From Mariniflexile sp. AS56 (GTDB lineage: Bacteria; Bacteroidota; Bacteroidia; Flavobacteriales; Flavobacteriaceae): a stretch of DNA of 64,000 nucleotides. Within the stretch, counting starts at the first letter, position 1; the number at the start of each line of letters is the position of its first letter. A program made the translations under genes and the position numbers. Below, one piece after another: positions 9,203 to 18,184 of this stretch. A model generated the notes under the pieces. That model was not told the origin of the DNA, did no database searches, and worked only from the letters and a program-made list of their open reading frames with translations. The stretch spans positions 186,001 to 250,000 of the forward strand of contig NZ_JAUPED010000006.1 in the NCBI RefSeq assembly GCF_030552475.1, given 5' to 3'.

Positions 9203-10042
9203 ATGAAAAAGCTACTACTAACCTTTCCTATTGTCATCGGAATCTTCATTTTTGGAATGCTACTTCCGAAAAGCAATATAAATGAAACTTCTAACAATAC
9301 CGAAGTAATTCAGAAGAAAGACTCCACAAAATCGAAGCTTCGAATTTACTATATAAGACATGCAGAAGGTGGACATAATGTTAAAAAAGAATGGGGAATA
9401 TACCCAGAAAGCGAATGGCCTTCTTATGTTGGTGATCATAGTACATTTACGCCTAAAGGAATTATGCAACTGTCCAGAGTGACTAATAAGTTAAACCGGT
9501 TTAATTTCGACTTTGTAGCCGTAAGTCCTGCATGGCGTTGTAAAAAAACCGTATTACTATATCTAGAAGCTTCCAAAATGAAAGCAGAGATTTGGCCAGA
9601 ACTTGCTGAAATTTATGCAACCAATCTTATGGTTTCGCCAGATTTACCAGAACATACAGCAACCGATAAAATACTAGGTGCTGGAGATGCTATCACTTTA
9701 CTTCCAGAAGAAGCTCCTTATTTTACGTTGCGTAAAGATGGTTTGCATGAATTTAAGAAAATGCGATTTCCTAGAGATCATTCCGAGAGTGCAAAAGAAA
9801 ATGCGATGGCGAAGGTAATTATCGATCGTGTTCTAGAATTAATTGATGAACGCAGTGCTTCTCATAAAACGATACTTTTATCCGGACATGGAAGCAGCGG
9901 AAAAGCAGTTTTAAGAATGCTTACAAAAAATCCTTTAAATGGTTTTCCTCAAATAACAAATACCGGTATTTGGATGGTAGAACAACAAGAGGATGGTTCG
10001 TTTAAATTAATGATGTTTAATGATGTCCCTTTATCGGAGTAA
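9203..10042 (+). CDS. Exported histidine phosphatase superfamily protein
   Basis: 279 residues with an N-terminal hydrophobic segment (~4-22) that could be a signal peptide or anchor. The RHG-type motif is IRHAEGGHN with H53, the residue phosphorylated in this superfamily (phosphoglycerate mutase branch); the second catalytic histidine is in SGHGSSG (H229), and SPAWRCKKT (~108) supplies a conserved arginine. It starts 21 bp after the sulfatase stop on the same strand, so it is likely in the GH95-sulfatase operon. A phosphatase has no obvious task in fucan breakdown; possibilities are a phosphorylated substituent or phosphate scavenging. The superfamily is confident; the substrate is unknown. 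Confidence 0.85.
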   Translation: MKKLLLTFPIVIGIFIFGMLLPKSNINETSNNTEVIQKKDSTKSKLRIYYIRHAEGGHNVKKEWGIYPESEWPSYVGDHSTFTPKGIMQLSRVTNKLNRFNFDFVAVSPAWRCKKTVLLYLEASKMKAEIWPELAEIYATNLMVSPDLPEHTATDKILGAGDAITLLPEEAPYFTLRKDGLHEFKKMRFPRDHSESAKENAMAKVIIDRVLELIDERSASHKTILLSGHGSSGKAVLRMLTKNPLNGFPQITNTGIWMVEQQEDGSFKLMMFNDVPLSE

Positions 10043-10082
10043 GAAATTATAATTATGAAGTAATAATTTAGCTGATAATAAA

Positions 10083-10105
10083 AAACATTGAAGTATTAAA
10101 TGTTT
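10083..10105 (+). terminator. Weak hairpin terminator candidate
   Basis: AAACATT and AATGTTT form a 7-bp stem with a 9-nt loop, followed by ACTATTTTTG. It lies 40 bp after the phosphatase stop. Confidence 0.35.
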
Positions 10106-10242
10106 ACTATTTTTGTGCTTTTATTTTTTTTATTAAAAACTCGAATAGCCCAAAATTAAACTTTCAAGATATTGGACCAACTGAAGATTATAACCTTATT
10201 TTAATGCGCTATTTAACGCCAAAACCTTAGCAATGCAAAAAA

Positions 10243-10299
10243 AGAGCAAGCATTTGACCGAATAAAGAAATGTCTTTTCCTATAATTACAAGATATTTG
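10243..10299 (+). promoter_or_regulatory. Fucan-regulon-type operator and promoter, site 2
   Basis: Box AGAGCAAGCATTTG (10243-10256), second half-site AGAAA with 21-bp periodicity, then 35 bp to GATATTTG (10292-10299), one mismatch to TAnnTTTG. The start codon of the lipoprotein gene is 28 bp further on. Confidence 0.65.
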
Positions 10300-10327
10300 A
10301 TAAAATATTAATACTAATTTAAACTTT

Positions 10328-11845
10328 ATGAAAGCAACCAAGTATATTTCAGCTATTCTATTACTACTATTAAGCATATCCTGTTCAACAGATTTAGATA
10401 ATAAATATGAGTCTCCTGAAATTCCTAATCAATTCATGGATTTTACTATTGACAATGATACTCAATCTATTGATAATGAAATTACAGTAACCATTCAATC
10501 CGGAGATTACCAATCTACATCCGTTCGTTTTGTAGATGAAATTGGAGTTCCGTATACACCTCCTAAAACAGAACCTAGTGAAGGAGAAAATGCAAGTGAT
10601 TTAGACAATGTTTTTATACCTACTATTACAGTAACTGAGAACAATAATTTAGAATATAAAATTTCAGCGACAAAACTTAGATTAGATGAGAAAGCACTAT
10701 TAGAGGTTGAAAGTTTTTTAGTAGAAGTTAAGGTCGTTAATAATAGTGGAGTTGAATTAACAGGATACGATAGAATTTATTTCAGTGATGTTGAATACAT
10801 ATTTAACACAAAAATATCATTTAATGAAACAGGAGGCGATAGCCAAACATTTAATGTAGGAATAGAAGACACAGATGATCTTGATGCTAATATTATAGCC
10901 GTGGGAGGTACAGGTATAGTTTCAGAAAACATTAGTTTTATAGGTGTTGCTACTGAAGATCCTAGTGATGATGGTGCCACTGCAACTTTTACTTTTGAAT
11001 TAACTACAGATGCAGCTACTGCAATTGATGCTACTTTAAATTTAGAATTAGCAAAAAGAGAAAAAGGTAGCGTTACAGGTACCGTTTCTGTAACGGGGTA
11101 TCCAGATACACCTTTTTCTTATGAAGTGACATCAACTGTTGATGGTGGTAGTGCTCCAGCTATCGATTTTGAATTTGCATCAACTATTTCACTTGTTTCA
11201 GGCACAACGCTTACGGTTACTATTACACTGGATGAGATGTTAACTGAAGGAAATACAACAGCTCCTATTTTTAAGTTATCAAAAGTAATTATAAATAAAG
11301 GTGGTAATGAACCTGAACCGGCACAAGATACTTGGCTAGATGTAGATAATTCAATTGAAAAATTAACAGTATCAACCGTTTGTACAGACTGTTCTGTAGA
11401 AACAGTGGCAAACCCTGATGCTGCAGATGCAGAAGCTACGAATGTAACAAAATGGACTATAGGTTCTACTTCTGGCAGTGGAAACAAAAGTCTTGATTTT
11501 GATTTCAAAGACGGAGAGGGTATTACACTTGCTGATTATGCTAACTTAATAGTAACCGTACGTATGTACTGGCCTAGTTTCAATGACATTAGTAATTATG
11601 ATAGTAATGAGCGTATTAGATTCTATTTAAGTGATGGAGTTAATGAACAACAAGTACAAGGTAAATTTGTTGAATCTAACGAAGCTGGATGGCATACTAT
11701 GGAATTTGATTTTACAGGAACACCATCAGGTCCTGCCCTAACATCAGATATAATTAGTGGAGAAATTAGATTAATAGGTAATAAATTTACAAATATAGAT
11801 AATGGTCTTGAATTTTATATTGACACGATCACTACAAATTTATAG
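10328..11845 (+). CDS. Surface lipoprotein with beta-sandwich glycan-binding-like modules
   Basis: 505 residues; lipoprotein signal with SISCS (Cys ~20). The rest is acidic beta-rich sequence with no catalytic motif. Residues ~335-505 form a module that recurs at the N-terminus of the repeat protein at 25430-28879 (shared: a CxDCSVE/CDDCSVS start, SNYDSN followed by RIRFYL or RVRFYL, IRLIGN, and a final YIDTIT or YVDTIT), and more distantly at the N-termini of the two fucanase-like proteins. This suggests a carbohydrate-binding module. By position and build it could play the SusE/SusF-type surface glycan-binding role, but no SusC/D pair is adjacent. It is preceded by a regulon-type operator. 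Function inferred from architecture only. Confidence 0.7.
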   Translation: MKATKYISAILLLLLSISCSTDLDNKYESPEIPNQFMDFTIDNDTQSIDNEITVTIQSGDYQSTSVRFVDEIGVPYTPPKTEPSEGENASDLDNVFIPTITVTENNNLEYKISATKLRLDEKALLEVESFLVEVKVVNNSGVELTGYDRIYFSDVEYIFNTKISFNETGGDSQTFNVGIEDTDDLDANIIAVGGTGIVSENISFIGVATEDPSDDGATATFTFELTTDAATAIDATLNLELAKREKGSVTGTVSVTGYPDTPFSYEVTSTVDGGSAPAIDFEFASTISLVSGTTLTVTITLDEMLTEGNTTAPIFKLSKVIINKGGNEPEPAQDTWLDVDNSIEKLTVSTVCTDCSVETVANPDAADAEATNVTKWTIGSTSGSGNKSLDFDFKDGEGITLADYANLIVTVRMYWPSFNDISNYDSNERIRFYLSDGVNEQQVQGKFVESNEAGWHTMEFDFTGTPSGPALTSDIISGEIRLIGNKFTNIDNGLEFYIDTITTNL

Positions 11846-12104
11846 ATTAAAAGTCATTAGAAAGTAATGCTTTAAAATTATTATCTAACAATATAGATAA
11901 TATTTTAGAAGTTGTCCAGACCAATTAATTCAGCTACTATTTATAACAATTAGAGTATAGCTGTAAAAAAAAATAAAGCATATAGGCTGTTTAATGTTTT
12001 AAGTTCATTAACAAGTTTATATATGTTTTATGCAAAATTAGAGGGGGAACAAAAAAGACTTTGCGTTTTCTTAAAAAACAATAGGTTATTCGTCTAATTA
12101 GATT

Positions 12105-12156
12105 ACATATAAAAAAGTTTTTAGTTAAATATTTAACTAAAAACTTTTTTATATGT
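12105..12156. repeat. 52-bp perfect palindrome, terminator-like
   Basis: Bases 12105-12130 are the exact reverse complement of 12131-12156, with no spacer. It has A6 near the left end and T6 near the right end, as in bidirectional intrinsic terminators in this window (compare 21059-21098). It is 260 bp beyond the nearest upstream stop codon, unusually far for that gene. Confidence 0.85.
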
Positions 12157-12266
12157 TTAAAACAAACATCCCCAAACGTTACAATTACACACTTTATATA
12201 ATTGATGATTAAAGACACTTTTAAGAATTAAATGATTTCAGATTAGTTAATTACCAATGATGTTTT

Positions 12267-12323
12267 AGAGCAAGTATTTGACTATTTAAAGAAACACGAT
12301 TCCCCATTAACTATATATCTTTG
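12267..12323 (+). promoter_or_regulatory. Fucan-regulon-type operator and promoter, site 3
   Basis: Box AGAGCAAGTATTTG (12267-12280) with second half-site AGAAA, 35 bp, then TATCTTTG (12316-12323), a full match to TAnnTTTG. The start codon is 30 bp downstream. Box sequence is identical to site 5 on the opposite strand. Confidence 0.7.
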
Positions 12324-12353
12324 GTTTAAAAATTAGAAGCTAACTTATTAATA

Positions 12354-14318
12354 ATGACTAAATCTTTACCTATTTTCTTTTTTTTACTTTGTTTCGTTCA
12401 ATTATCCCATGCTCAATTTTTATGGTATGAAAATGAAACAAACACCTATCAAATTGAATTAGAAAGCACAACGTCAGGGAATTTTTATACAAAAATTACC
12501 AATCCAAATAATACAGGAATTAATACAAATGCTGTGGTTTCTAAATTTAATAGAGACGAAGGCACAAGTGCTTTTTTAAAATTTGATTTGTACCAGCCAG
12601 TAATGGATTTCACGGGGTATACGATTACCATTAAAGCCTATTTAGATATTCCTACCGCAGCATTGACGAATAGTAATTCGAAATTAAGAATGTATTTCTT
12701 AAATGCTTCCGGAGGACCACAAACCTATAAACAATTAAATTTTTCTGTGGGACAAACATGGGAATCTTTCACCTTCGATTTTAATGGCGTTGCCATTCCT
12801 GAGGAAATATTAAATGCCAACGGTTTTAATCAAATTAGAATAGGTTTTGCAAATAATTCTACATCTGTAGCAGCAGCCACATATTACATAGATACTATAA
12901 GTGGTACCACAGAACAAGTAGCAAATACCACAACACATTCAGCGGCTTGGTTATCAGGTTCGTGGGGCGTTACCTTTCCTGTTTTTGGAGGAGAACGTTT
13001 AGATGCTGAAGTTGCTGGAGGTTACAATCTTCCCGCGGGTGCTCAGGAAGTGGTGGATGAGCTTCCTGCTGCAGGACATGTTATTACAAATCTTTCCTAT
13101 TTTGCGCATTCACATTATTTTACGTTAAGACAGAATAGCAATGTGGATGTAGCAACAGAAATACATGAAAGCTTGGTGCCAAGTTTAGCGAATGAAGCTA
13201 TAATTTTTGAGGTTATGCAAAAGTTTAAAGATTCAGGAAAGAAAGTTATTTTGTATATCTCTACCAATTATTTGGATAGAGCAGATGTGGAAACTCAAGC
13301 TGCTTGGGTAGACTATTATACAAACCATATTGATTTTGCAGGAGATGAGTATTTGGCTTATAAAGACCTAGTTGAAGGGTTTATAGAACGTGTAAAGGAT
13401 TATGCAGATGCCTATTGGTTGGATACAACTGGAGAACTTTACGATGATGGACATCTAGAAGATTTTGTTGAAATGATTAAAGTAACTGATCCTGGGGCTG
13501 CTGTCTCAGTCACTGGAGTTGGTGCAGCTTATTTCCAAAAAAACGGTGAAAATATTTTAGTAGATTCTGATGGTCTTGATGATGAAGATGCAAGGGATTA
13601 CAAAATAATAAAATTTGAAGGCGTTAATAGGTACCAAGATTTTACAAGAGGACATGTGACACCACTAGGACAAGGAGCGCCTCCTAATTCTTGGGCTTAT
13701 GAAGAATTTACGATACCTCACATGGTTGAAAATCCATGGTCCATGTATGAAGGGAATACCGTATTAAAACACGCTTGGTTTCCAGTAAGAGCAAGGTGGC
13801 ATGTTTCGTCACAGCCATTAGTTTTTGGAACGGAAGATGCTTATAGGTTTGCAAAGCGTATTGTAAACGCCAATGCTGGCGTAACTTTTGCTACCACTAT
13901 AAATGATATTGGTAGTGGCAAAGGTTATATGATGGATGATGAAATGCTAATTATGAAAGCAATTAATGATAGACTTCTATCTAACCCTGTGCCTGATTAT
14001 GAGCCTTATGCAAGACCAGAAGGGGCTTTTCTAGTAGGGGAGTCAACTTTATCAACTAGTGCGCATAATAATACATCACAAGTTAAGTTTTATCCCAACC
14101 CTGCAGTAAATAAGTTAACTATTACTAGAACATCAACGGGTATAGATTATATAACAGTTATATCTATTTTAGGTACTACAGCTCTAGAAAAGGTATGGAG
14201 TAATGGATCTATGACGACACAATTAGATGTATCTACTTTAAATTCAGGAATTTATTTTATAAAACTGTCTAATGGTAATAATCATACCATCACTCAAAAA
14301 ATAATAATATCTAAATAA
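12354..14318 (+). CDS. T9SS-secreted candidate fucan hydrolase (family unassigned), copy 2
   Basis: 654 residues, paralog of 3196-5142 with the same order: signal peptide (~1-20), beta-sandwich module (~21-190, WYENETNTYQ to YYIDTISG), barrel-like domain (~200-560) and T9SS tail (FYPNPAVNKL onward). D357 in YWLDTTG and E422 in IKFEGVN match D364 and E428 of copy 1, and HVTPLGQGAPPNSWAYEE is shared. The copies differ most in the loop around residues 300-345, so they may cut different sulfation patterns. It has its own regulon-type promoter and is followed by two sulfatases on the same strand. The catalytic role is inferred from fold-like motifs and context; the CAZy family is not assigned. Confidence 0.75.
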   Translation: MTKSLPIFFFLLCFVQLSHAQFLWYENETNTYQIELESTTSGNFYTKITNPNNTGINTNAVVSKFNRDEGTSAFLKFDLYQPVMDFTGYTITIKAYLDIPTAALTNSNSKLRMYFLNASGGPQTYKQLNFSVGQTWESFTFDFNGVAIPEEILNANGFNQIRIGFANNSTSVAAATYYIDTISGTTEQVANTTTHSAAWLSGSWGVTFPVFGGERLDAEVAGGYNLPAGAQEVVDELPAAGHVITNLSYFAHSHYFTLRQNSNVDVATEIHESLVPSLANEAIIFEVMQKFKDSGKKVILYISTNYLDRADVETQAAWVDYYTNHIDFAGDEYLAYKDLVEGFIERVKDYADAYWLDTTGELYDDGHLEDFVEMIKVTDPGAAVSVTGVGAAYFQKNGENILVDSDGLDDEDARDYKIIKFEGVNRYQDFTRGHVTPLGQGAPPNSWAYEEFTIPHMVENPWSMYEGNTVLKHAWFPVRARWHVSSQPLVFGTEDAYRFAKRIVNANAGVTFATTINDIGSGKGYMMDDEMLIMKAINDRLLSNPVPDYEPYARPEGAFLVGESTLSTSAHNNTSQVKFYPNPAVNKLTITRTSTGIDYITVISILGTTALEKVWSNGSMTTQLDVSTLNSGIYFIKLSNGNNHTITQKIIISK

Positions 14319-14359
14319 AAAATAATATCTAAACAACATAAAAATAACGGAATAAATTC

Positions 14360-15943
14360 ATGAAAAAAGTAGTTCTATCAATCGTTATCTGCATCATTAC
14401 AACAAGTAGTTTTGCACAAGAAAGACCTAACATTATCTTTCTTTTATCTGATGATCAAACAAGCATTGCCACAGGTTGTTATGGTAACGACCAAGTAGTA
14501 ACACCCAATATGGATATGCTTGCGCAGGAAGGTGTTTTATTTGAAAATCACTATAACACAACCGCTATTTGTATGGCAAGTAGAGCCATTATTTTAACGG
14601 GCATGTACGAATACAAAGCGGGTTGTAATTTTGATCACGGTCCTTTAAGAAAAGAGAAGTTTGCCAAATCGTATCCTGTTCTTTTAAGAGAACAAGGGTA
14701 TTACACGGGGTTTGCAGGTAAATTTGGGTTGGCTGTTTCTGATGATGGCAATAGTACAAGTCATAATACTTGGGATACACTTCCAATAGATGCCTTTGAC
14801 AATTGGGCAGGAGGCTTAGGCCAAACTAGTTACCAAACAGAGAAAAACAAGTATATTTCAAAATACGCTGAAAAATATCCGCATAGTACAAGAGCATATG
14901 CTGCCTGGGCAGAAGATTTTATTATTGAAGCGAAACAAACAGGCAAGCCTTTCTCTATGTCCATTAGCTTTAAAGCGCCTCATATGCCCTTCTCTCCAGA
15001 TCAATATTTCGATTATGTTTATAAAGGAAAAGAGTATAAAAAACCGGAGAACTATGGAGCCGAAAATGCAACACATCTAGCGCCTCAGGCAAAGACAGGA
15101 AGACAATATAAAGAGTATGGTTTTTGGCGTGATTCTGAAGAAAGCTACCAAGAAACTATTAAAAACTACAACCAATTAATCCATGGTGTAGATTACGCTT
15201 TAGGAATGATTCGAAAAACGTTAGAGGAACAAGGCGTTGCAGACAATACCATCATCATATTTACCAGTGATAACGGTTACAGTTGTGGTGCTCATAATTT
15301 TGGAGGAAAAGTGTTGCCTTATGAAGAAGCTTCAAAATCGCCTTTAATTATTTACGATCCAAGAACGCCTATTAAAGAAAGAGGTGTTAGGCGTGAAGAA
15401 GTAACTGCAAATATTGATATGGCTCCAACTATTTTAAACTATGCAGGCATCGAGCCTCCTGCCAATATGGATGGTGAAGATTTACGTGTATTGATAGAAA
15501 AGCCAAAGAAATTTAAACGGGAAACCGTTGCGCTTACAAATATGTGGGGTAATGACGAAATACAAGCTATGGGCGTTGTTTCTAAAGATTGGAAATATAT
15601 TTTCTGGAATTATGAAGATGATAAAATGAATACTACCGAGGAACTTTTTCATATTGGAAAAGATCGTTTGGAAATGACAAACAAAGCCACCGATCCTTCT
15701 GCAGAAAAACAGCTTGAAAAAATGCGTTCCCTATACGATGCACATCTTAATACCTTAAAAAAAGAAGCGACTAAGGATAATTTATACCAAAAATATGCTG
15801 TTTTATTTGACAGAAATGCAACCGCTGAAGACAAGAAGCCTTATTTAATTGGAACTAAGGATATATCTCAAAATAAAGGCGAAGACAATAAAAAAACAAC
15901 TAAAAAAAATAAGAAAAACAAAAAAAATAAGAAGAATAAGTAG
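14360..15943 (+). CDS. Family S1 sulfatase with C-A/S-type formylglycine motif and Lys/Asn tail
   Basis: 527 residues; signal peptide 1-19 ending SFAQ. LSDDQTS metal motif, and ICMASR with C71: the formylglycine motif is C-x-A-x-R rather than the C-x-P-x-R of the other sulfatases here. KFGLAVSDD takes the place of GKWH, and APHMPFSP and FTSDNGYSCGAHNFGGK follow. C-x-A-x-R occurs in a minority of S1 subfamilies and is still a substrate for formylglycine formation. The last ~20 residues are a KKNKKN repeat, highly basic, with no T9SS signature; it may bind polyanionic sulfated glycan. Starts 41 bp after the fucanase-like gene. Confidence 0.9.
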   Translation: MKKVVLSIVICIITTSSFAQERPNIIFLLSDDQTSIATGCYGNDQVVTPNMDMLAQEGVLFENHYNTTAICMASRAIILTGMYEYKAGCNFDHGPLRKEKFAKSYPVLLREQGYYTGFAGKFGLAVSDDGNSTSHNTWDTLPIDAFDNWAGGLGQTSYQTEKNKYISKYAEKYPHSTRAYAAWAEDFIIEAKQTGKPFSMSISFKAPHMPFSPDQYFDYVYKGKEYKKPENYGAENATHLAPQAKTGRQYKEYGFWRDSEESYQETIKNYNQLIHGVDYALGMIRKTLEEQGVADNTIIIFTSDNGYSCGAHNFGGKVLPYEEASKSPLIIYDPRTPIKERGVRREEVTANIDMAPTILNYAGIEPPANMDGEDLRVLIEKPKKFKRETVALTNMWGNDEIQAMGVVSKDWKYIFWNYEDDKMNTTEELFHIGKDRLEMTNKATDPSAEKQLEKMRSLYDAHLNTLKKEATKDNLYQKYAVLFDRNATAEDKKPYLIGTKDISQNKGEDNKKTTKKNKKNKKNKKNK

Positions 15944-16011
15944 AAAAGAGACTAATGTGCTATGCGCAGAATCATTTTCATTCTTGTTTATAATAAAATC
16001 ACCTAAAGACC

Positions 16012-17877
16012 ATGTATAAAACACTCCTTTTTTCACTAATTTGTTATCTAAATGCAACTGTTTTATTTGCTAATGATTTGCCATTGGATAACAGTAAGGA
16101 AAGACCCAAAAAACCAAATGTATTACTAATACTAACAGACGATTTAGGTTGGCAAGACGTAAAATGTTACGACATAGATCAACCTTCTCCATTCGAAACA
16201 CCAAATATTGATAAATTAGCCAAAGAAGGCGTGATTTTTTGGCAAGGGTATTCTCCTGCAACGGTTTGTTCACCTTCTAGAGGATCTATTTTATCGGGGA
16301 AACATCCGGTTCGCTTAGAAAGAACCAGTGTAAGAGGCGGGCATCCTCCATTACCTTTTAATTATGGGTCTTCATTAATAAGTCCTTGGATGCGAGGTGC
16401 TTTAGATACTTCGGAAATTACCATTGCGGAGTCTCTTAAAACAAACGGTTACAAAACGGGACATTCAGGTAAATGGCATGTAGGTATTGCAGTAACAGAC
16501 TATCCAGAACCTAAAGATCAAGGATTCGATTTTTCAAAACACGGTTTTGGTTCTCATAAAAGAATGACCGATCGTACCAAAGGATTCGCTACTACAGATA
16601 AGTCAGATCCTTTTTATTTAGACGAAGAGGGTTTCCCGTTTGATGACATTACCCAAGATGGAATTGATTTTATGGCTGAAAATAAAGAGGATCCGTTTTT
16701 TCTTTTTTATGCCTCTCGTTTAGTACATACCCCAATTCACACAAGAAGTGAAGCCTTGTTAAAAAAATACTATCAAAAATTAGGAATAGCATATCCTAGA
16801 GAAAGTGATGTTTGGGATGAAGAAGGACAAAGAAACGCCTATTATGCGGCCATGATTGAAACCATAGATCATTACACCGGTTTATTAATTAAATACCTCG
16901 AGCAAACAGAAGACCCTAGATGGCCTGGACATATGTTAATTGAAAATACCTATGTAGTTTTTACGTCTGATAATGGAGGTATGGAACAACATACTAAAGA
17001 AATTATTACAGACAACTACCCTTTAGATAAAGGAAAGATAAATGCAAAAGAAGGAGGCACTAGAGTTCCTTTTATTGTAACAGGTCCTACAATTTCTTCA
17101 AATATAGAATCTAATGTGATGGTGAATGGTCTGGATCTTTATCCTACCATATTGAGTTGGACAGGTACCAAAAAACAAGACAATCAAATATTAGATGGTG
17201 CCGATTTATCAATATTACTAGATAAAGATCCAACGGATTCCAAATTAGTTTTAGACCCTGAAACAGGTAAGTCTAGAAATACGATGATGTGGCATTTCCC
17301 TAACAGTTCTATGCAATCTACGTTGCGAATTGATGATTATAAATTGGTGCGTGAATATATTGCTACCGAAGAAAAAACTAGTTTAGCATTGTATCAATTG
17401 TATGAAAACGGTACTAAACGAGTAGATATTGAAGAGGCTAAAAATCTTGCAGGTAAAATGCCGGAGAAAGCAAAAGAAATGAATCGTCTTTTGGAAGAAA
17501 AATTGGAAAAATTACATGCCAGATATCCTTATTTAAATCCAACTAGTAAAGCAGAAGTACCTAATAAAGCAGAAGTACCTACAGTTGTGAAACATGGAGT
17601 AGATGGTGATAAAGTTTGGTTAGAATACAAGAATAATGGAGCTAAAGTTGTTAAAGCAGAGCTTATATATACTAAAAATGGCGGTATCGCTGGTGAAATT
17701 TGGTTTCCTGTTACTATGACTCTTACTGGTGATAAAGTTTCTGTAACCTTACCAAAAGGAACTACCCATTATGTCTTTAATCTAGTTGATGAAAACAATT
17801 TTCTAATAAGTTACCCAGATGCGGGTTACCAAAAAACAACTCAAGTATTTGCAACTAAAGCAATTCCTGTTAAATAA
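16012..17877 (+). CDS. Family S1 sulfatase with C-terminal beta domain
   Basis: 621 residues; signal peptide 1-20 (TVLFAN). LTDDLGWQD, VCSPSR with C86, GKWHVG, LVHTPIHTRSEALL and FTSDNGGMEQH. After residue ~520 comes a beta domain (VPTVVKHG to NFLISYPD, with NGAKVVKAELIYTKNGG and LPKGTTHY) that is shared with the sulfatase at 22282-24183 and, more distantly, 18185-20764. These three form one subfamily with LGWQD and a long active-site insert after C-x-P-S-R containing GGxxP. A short duplicated AEVPNKAEVP sits before the beta domain. No T9SS tail. A terminator hairpin follows at 17899-17932. Confidence 0.94.
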   Translation: MYKTLLFSLICYLNATVLFANDLPLDNSKERPKKPNVLLILTDDLGWQDVKCYDIDQPSPFETPNIDKLAKEGVIFWQGYSPATVCSPSRGSILSGKHPVRLERTSVRGGHPPLPFNYGSSLISPWMRGALDTSEITIAESLKTNGYKTGHSGKWHVGIAVTDYPEPKDQGFDFSKHGFGSHKRMTDRTKGFATTDKSDPFYLDEEGFPFDDITQDGIDFMAENKEDPFFLFYASRLVHTPIHTRSEALLKKYYQKLGIAYPRESDVWDEEGQRNAYYAAMIETIDHYTGLLIKYLEQTEDPRWPGHMLIENTYVVFTSDNGGMEQHTKEIITDNYPLDKGKINAKEGGTRVPFIVTGPTISSNIESNVMVNGLDLYPTILSWTGTKKQDNQILDGADLSILLDKDPTDSKLVLDPETGKSRNTMMWHFPNSSMQSTLRIDDYKLVREYIATEEKTSLALYQLYENGTKRVDIEEAKNLAGKMPEKAKEMNRLLEEKLEKLHARYPYLNPTSKAEVPNKAEVPTVVKHGVDGDKVWLEYKNNGAKVVKAELIYTKNGGIAGEIWFPVTMTLTGDKVSVTLPKGTTHYVFNLVDENNFLISYPDAGYQKTTQVFATKAIPVK

Positions 17878-17898
17878 TTAAAAATTATTATAATCAAA

Positions 17899-17932
17899 AG
17901 AAGCACTGTAGATTTAATTCTATGGTGCTTCT
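17899..17932 (+). terminator. Intrinsic terminator
   Basis: 14-bp stem AGAAGCACTGTAGA / TCTATGGTGCTTCT with two mismatches, 6-nt loop, then CTTGTTATT. It is 21 bp after the sulfatase stop and ends the 12354-17877 unit. Confidence 0.65.
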
Positions 17933-18113
17933 CTTGTTATTAGCCAATAAATTTTGACATTCTTAATGTATCAATTATTCATAAGTAACAAGGGCATCGT
18001 GTTGCAGTTCTTTATTTTTTATAATACTGGGTTTGTATACATCTTAAGCCTATTCACCTAGTTCTGGTAAGTACTATTTAATAAACTCATTTTATTAATT
18101 GTAATGATTGATA

Positions 18114-18170
18114 TAAGTAAGTTTTTGGTTGATTTTAGCAATTTACACCTCCTAATAAAATTTATTTTTA
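18114..18170 (+). promoter_or_regulatory. Fucan-regulon-type operator and promoter, site 4
   Basis: Box TAAGTAAGTTTTTG (18114-18127), second half-site AGCAA 21 bp after the first, 35 bp, then TATTTTTA (18163-18170), one mismatch to TAnnTTTG. It lies inside an in-frame extension of the sulfatase, which argues for the internal start at 18185. Confidence 0.55.
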
Positions 18171-18184
18171 CATCAAATAATTTC

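Larger units (their letters stand above)
11846..12353. other. Long intergenic region with palindrome and promoter
   Basis: 508 bp. Contains a weak 9-bp hairpin at 11879-11902 close after the lipoprotein gene, a 52-bp perfect palindrome at 12105-12156, and the operator/promoter of the next gene at 12267-12323. No convincing protein frame; the 260 bp between the lipoprotein gene and the palindrome hold nothing I recognise. Confidence 0.6.

Noticed and set aside
10139-10230. Frame reading NSPKLNFQDIGPTEDYNL near the end of the phosphatase operon
   Set aside because: Looks protein-like but has no start, no domain and ends within 30 codons; too short to call a remnant.
11991-12218. 75-codon open frame on the minus strand
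   Set aside because: It runs across the 52-bp palindrome and is mostly K, F, I and N; better explained as non-coding.
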